A stretch of 64,000 bases of DNA from Sphingomonas sp. BAUL-RG-20F-R05-02 (GTDB taxonomy: Bacteria; Pseudomonadota; Alphaproteobacteria; Sphingomonadales; Sphingomonadaceae): contig NZ_JAKNQH010000006.1 of NCBI RefSeq assembly GCF_022662305.1, forward strand, positions 1 through 64,000, given 5' to 3'. The number at the start of each line of letters is the position of its first letter. The stretch's first letter is position 1. The notes beneath the pieces are model-generated. The model worked only from the letters and a program-made list of their open reading frames with translations, searched no databases and was not told the origin of the DNA. A program made the position numbers and the translations under genes. Below, piece by piece: positions 60,904 through 64,000 of this stretch.

Positions 60904-62148
60904 TTAGGACTCCTGCCGCCATAGCTGCTCATGCAGCCGCGTCAGGGCATCCGCATCCGCGCTACTGGTGAACGCGGCGCAGGCGCGCGACAATGCATCC
61001 TGCGCCTCTGTCCGGCACCGGGCGGTGGATTGCGGCTCGATCGCGCTGAGCGTGGCGAGCGCTTTCTGAAGCCGAATGCCGACCTCGATCAGCGCGGCGC
61101 CATCGCGCGCGATCGGCCGGAACAGGTCCTCGATTAGATCAGGAAAGGCGATGCGCGGCACGATCACGCCCGCCGTGTCGGCGGTCTTCTCTTTCGGTTC
61201 GTGTCGTAACATGGTGGCCAGAACGCGCGTGCCCGCCTCGATCACTGCGATCGCGGTGCCGGGATCGTTCACCGCCGGCGACAATGCGCGCGATGCGATC
61301 TCCCCCAGGACCACAAGCGCGAAGCGTGGATCATGGTCGAATGCACGGTCATGCTGGATCGTGAACGCCTCCCGCACCTGCTCCACCTGTTGATCGTCCA
61401 GCGACGCCTTTGTCCACACGAGCGGATGCGCGGGATCGGCGAGCATCCCCGGCAAGCTCAGCACATGAACGCTCGCCCCTGCCGCGTCGGCGACGTCGGA
61501 AAGCTCGGCGAGGTCGACATGGGTGATGCGCCCGATTTCCGTGTGGTGGACCAACACCGCATCGTCTGGCCGGGCGGTGTCGAATGCGGCGAAACTCAGC
61601 CGCTGCGTCATACCGCGCACGGACTGCGCCGCCGCCTTCTCGACACGCGCGATCGTGTCCGCCATCCGGCCGAAGCGGGTGACATGCTCGATCCAGCGCA
61701 AAAAGGTGATGACGATCAGGCCGATGACGAAGATCGTGCCGCCGAACAGGATCACGCGCCCGGTCTCACCGTAGATCCCGGTCGACAGTGCGATGATGCC
61801 GACGATAGCAAACAGGAAACTGCCCAGGAATGTCGCCAATGCGTTCTGCGACGTGCTGTCATCGACGAGCAACTGCACCGCGCGCGGCGTGATCGTACTG
61901 GTCGCACCCGAATACGCCTGCACCATCGCGGTGAGCGAAAAGGTCGTCACCGCCAGCATGCTGGAGGCGAGCAGGTTGAGGATTGAATCGACGGATTTCG
62001 AGCCGATCTTCGCCGCGAGATCATAAGAGATCAGATGCCCGGCGAACGCGCTGGCGAGCGCAAGCGCGACCGCGAAGACGCAGAACAGGCCCGCGCGGAA
62101 CCACATCCGCCGGGTCAGCAGCTGAAGTGCCCATTGCCAACGCCTCAT
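60904..62148 (-). CDS. DUF2254 membrane protein
   Basis: A 414-residue protein of the DUF2254 family. ATG at 62148 is chosen because GGAGG precedes it. The N-terminal third has four helices ('AGLFCVFAVALALASAFAGH', 'LLASSMLAVTTFSLTAMVQA', 'FLGSFLFAIVGIIALSTGIY', 'VILFGGTIFVIGLIVITFLR'). The rest is a soluble domain ('HTEIGRITHVDLAELSDVAD'). The function is unknown. It converges on the acetylesterase gene with eight bases between stops and is not obviously part of the xylan system. Confidence 0.85.
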   Translation of the reverse strand: MRRWQWALQLLTRRMWFRAGLFCVFAVALALASAFAGHLISYDLAAKIGSKSVDSILNLLASSMLAVTTFSLTAMVQAYSGATSTITPRAVQLLVDDSTSQNALATFLGSFLFAIVGIIALSTGIYGETGRVILFGGTIFVIGLIVITFLRWIEHVTRFGRMADTIARVEKAAAQSVRGMTQRLSFAAFDTARPDDAVLVHHTEIGRITHVDLAELSDVADAAGASVHVLSLPGMLADPAHPLVWTKASLDDQQVEQVREAFTIQHDRAFDHDPRFALVVLGEIASRALSPAVNDPGTAIAVIEAGTRVLATMLRHEPKEKTADTAGVIVPRIAFPDLIEDLFRPIARDGAALIEVGIRLQKALATLSAIEPQSTARCRTEAQDALSRACAAFTSSADADALTRLHEQLWRQES

Positions 62149-62279
62149 CGATGAGCCTCCCTGACCGCGGGTGAACCGGCGGCAATAGCCGCTCTCCCTG
62201 AACAAAAACGGCGGTGGCTGCTACCCCCTGAAGGCGTGCCGAGCGGAAAAGGCCGCACGCAGGAGAGGTGGACCGCGCG

Positions 62280-63767
62280 TTACGGCGCGGGTCGGTCGAT
62301 GATCCGAAACTGGCCGCTGCAATGAAGCATGCTCATCAGGTACAACATGCCATCGAAGTAGCGCTGCTCACCGGTGGGCAGCTTCATGTCCCACAAAGCA
62401 CGCAAGAACGCCTTCGAGTTCGCTCCCGGTGTCGCGGCAAAACCGCCGACGGCAGCCGCCGCCAGCATACCCGGCGAATGCCGCGTCGACAGCGGCTCGC
62501 CATCGAGCGTGTAGCGATCGGCGAAGCGGTCGAGCCCCTGCCCGACCAGGAACGCCTGTACGCGGTCGCTCAGGATGCGTTCGCGGGCATCCTTGCCCCA
62601 CCAGGCGTAATCGACCGACCAGTTGCCGACCGTGCGCCAACTGTCATAGCCGAACGGGTCCGGCTTGCCGTCGCGCGTCAGCATAGTCGATCCGTCGAAA
62701 TGGCTGCGATCGGGGGCAAGCCCGGTCCTCGGCCCGGTCACTACCGAGAACAGGTTGCGGCTGGCATCCGCCGCGCGCGCCCAGAAGGCACGATCCTCCA
62801 CTGGCCCCCAACGCGCCCACAATTCGTAGAAGGCCGGCAGGTGATAGGACGCGTCGGTACCATCGACGTTGGTTTCCGCGACGAAGCGCACCATCGCATG
62901 GGGCTCGTCCACCATCGGCCCGACCGTGACGGTGCGCGGGCGATGACTGGGGTGATAAGGCGGCCACGGCGTGCCGGCCTTCGCGGCGTCGGCGGCGCCG
63001 GCGCGGTTGTTGAGGCTCGGCCACGGCGCATCGGGTTCGACGAACGGCGCATCGCCGGGGTGGATGCGGAACGGCGACGTACCCGTCAGCACCGGATGAT
63101 GCCGCATCCCGCGCAGGATCGTGTCGGCCTGCGCCTGATAATCGTAGATGCCGTGCCCGCCCGGCCAACGCCGCGCCGCGAACAGCAGCGCCATCGCATA
63201 ATATTCCTCACCATCGGGCGCAGCACCGGTCGAGCGCGGCGAGCCGTCCGTCGCCATCGACCAGGCGAAATAGCCGACCGACGGGTTCTTCGGATCGGTG
63301 ATGAGCATGTACGTCTTCGACCAGTTCCACAGCGCGTCGAACTCGCGTTTGTGGCCGAGCTGCACGGCAATCATCATGCCGTAGCTCATGCCCTCGGTGC
63401 GCGCGTCGTTGTTCGCCCAGTCGGTGATGTAGGCGAGCGGGCCGTTCGCGTTCGCGCCGGTTTCGAAATAGACACGCTCCTCCTGCCCATCGCCGTGGAA
63501 GAACTGCTGGAACGCCGCCTCGACCTTGGCTTCGGCTTCGCCCGGCCGCGTGCCGAGTTGTTCGGCGAACAGGTCGCGATAGCGGCGGGTCTGGAACGCG
63601 CCGGTGCCGTTTCCGGGGAAGTGCGCGATCTGGCCCGGCGCCTGCTCGCGGTAGCCGCTATCGGCTGTACCCGGCGGCGGCGCGGAGGCGGCAAGTTGCG
63701 ACGCCGCTGCGGGACCGGCGGCGATCAGCGCGAGCGCTGCGGTTAGAATCGGGCGAAATTTGGCCAT
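62280..63767 (-). CDS. GH8 reducing-end xylose-releasing exo-oligoxylanase-like enzyme
   Basis: A 495-residue secreted GH8 enzyme with signal peptide ('TAALALIAAGPAAAS'). The general acid is predicted as Glu125 ('DARTEGMSYGMMIAVQLGHK'), and the (alpha/alpha)6 barrel is recognisable by 'SVGYFAWSMATDGSPRSTGA', 'APDGEEYYAMALLFAARRWP' and 'GYDSWRTVGNWSVDYAWWGK'. This group (Rex type) removes xylose from the reducing end of xylo-oligosaccharides. A candidate LacI-type operator lies 44 bases before its start, and the gene is divergent from the one cut by the window edge. Confidence 0.9.
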   Translation of the reverse strand: MAKFRPILTAALALIAAGPAAASQLAASAPPPGTADSGYREQAPGQIAHFPGNGTGAFQTRRYRDLFAEQLGTRPGEAEAKVEAAFQQFFHGDGQEERVYFETGANANGPLAYITDWANNDARTEGMSYGMMIAVQLGHKREFDALWNWSKTYMLITDPKNPSVGYFAWSMATDGSPRSTGAAPDGEEYYAMALLFAARRWPGGHGIYDYQAQADTILRGMRHHPVLTGTSPFRIHPGDAPFVEPDAPWPSLNNRAGAADAAKAGTPWPPYHPSHRPRTVTVGPMVDEPHAMVRFVAETNVDGTDASYHLPAFYELWARWGPVEDRAFWARAADASRNLFSVVTGPRTGLAPDRSHFDGSTMLTRDGKPDPFGYDSWRTVGNWSVDYAWWGKDARERILSDRVQAFLVGQGLDRFADRYTLDGEPLSTRHSPGMLAAAAVGGFAATPGANSKAFLRALWDMKLPTGEQRYFDGMLYLMSMLHCSGQFRIIDRPAP

Positions 63768-63810
63768 TGTTCATCCGCTCGGACGCCCCCGGTCTGCCGG
63801 GCGGCTTTCA

Positions 63811-63824
63811 TGATACCGCAACCA
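63811..63824. promoter_or_regulatory. Candidate LacI/XylR-type operator before GH8
   Basis: TGATACCGCAACCA (reverse TGGTTGCGGTATCA) matches the 'TGNTACCGNTANCA' pattern of LacI-family sites in all but one position. It lies 44 bases before the GH8 start codon. Confidence 0.45.
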
Positions 63825-63898
63825 TAGCGGATCGATGCGTCTGGGGAAGCCCAGAGGTTGTCTGCGAAATCGGCTATCCTCTTGCCTGCTAACGTATA

Positions 63899-63912
63899 TG
63901 ATAGCGGTAACG
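63899..63912. promoter_or_regulatory. Candidate LacI/XylR-type operator before the edge gene
   Basis: TGATAGCGGTAACG resembles the site before the TonB receptor (TGGTAGCGGTACCA; 11 of 14 identical) and lies 31 bases before the GTG start of the gene cut by the window end. Confidence 0.45.
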
Positions 63913-63943
63913 GCCCGGAGATGGTCGCCCCTAGGAGAAGCCT

Positions 63944-64000
63944 GTGCGCCTGACCTTGCTCGCCCTGTTCGCCTGTACCGCGCTGATCGCGAATGCCCCC
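63944..64000 (+). CDS. Start of a secreted protein, cut by the window end
   Basis: GTG at 63944 follows AGGAG by six bases. The 19 visible codons form a signal peptide ('MRLTLLALFACTALIANAP'). The gene runs out of the window, is divergent from GH8, and has a xylan-type operator upstream, so another glycoside hydrolase or esterase is likely. Confidence 0.6.
   Translation, partial: MRLTLLALFACTALIANAP

Noticed and set aside
1..64000. CRISPR arrays, rRNA and tRNA genes, riboswitches, replication origin
   Set aside because: No regularly spaced repeats, rRNA- or tRNA-like sequences, or clustered DnaA boxes were noticed on reading; absence is not proven without a covariance-model search.

Overview
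The window looks like chromosomal DNA of a sphingomonad (Sphingomonas or a close relative). The evidence is high GC, astaxanthin-type carotenoid genes (crtZ, crtW, crtX), large TonB-dependent receptors, a SapC/cupin/halogenase set beside a receptor, a bacteriophytochrome and Tad pilins. This placement is inferred from gene content only; no rRNA or tRNA gene is visible.

Region 1 (1-13.5 kb): a secreted unknown protein, an amino-acid permease remnant and a SleB-like wall hydrolase, then an aromatic-degradation cluster on the minus strand. The cluster holds a 4,5-dihydroxyphthalate decarboxylase-like protein, an extradiol dioxygenase, an MhpA-like FAD hydroxylase, a GlcG/HbpS protein, a FAH-family hydrolase and an AAHS-type MFS importer. 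A divergent LysR regulator and an outer-membrane porin flank it. An 18-bp motif, 17/18 identical, lies before both halves of the cluster and is probably the regulator's site.

Region 2 (13.5-25 kb): a decayed, recombined stretch. It has a broken GST gene, a serine-recombinase fragment, degenerate IS5- and IS6-family elements, three intact Tad genes (two TadE, one TadG), a truncated response regulator and remnants of a sugar-utilisation locus (GH42 C-terminus, DUF5605-type glycosidase, sugar-porter C-terminus) around an intact D-lactate dehydrogenase gene.

Region 3 (25-44 kb): an overlapping four-gene operon (MFS, metallophosphoesterase, ArsB-family carrier, YdcZ-family transporter); a TonB receptor coupled to a Tat-exported PLP enzyme; a bacteriophytochrome kinase divergent from an MHYT-GGDEF-EAL protein; an Orn/Lys/Arg-decarboxylase-fold enzyme; then PAP2, crtZ and crtW as an overlapping run facing crtX.

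Region 4 (44-64 kb): a xylan or arabinoxylan utilisation locus. Carboxylesterase, GH39, a TonB receptor, a flavin-dependent halogenase, GH3, a sialate-type O-acetylesterase and GH8 are joined by a minus-strand operon, SapC, cupin, ATP-grasp and LLM flavin monooxygenase, divergent from the receptor. Three near-palindromic LacI/XylR-like sites sit before the receptor, GH8 and the gene cut by the window end. The SapC/cupin/ATP-grasp/LLM operon with the halogenase is the best candidate for an undescribed system.
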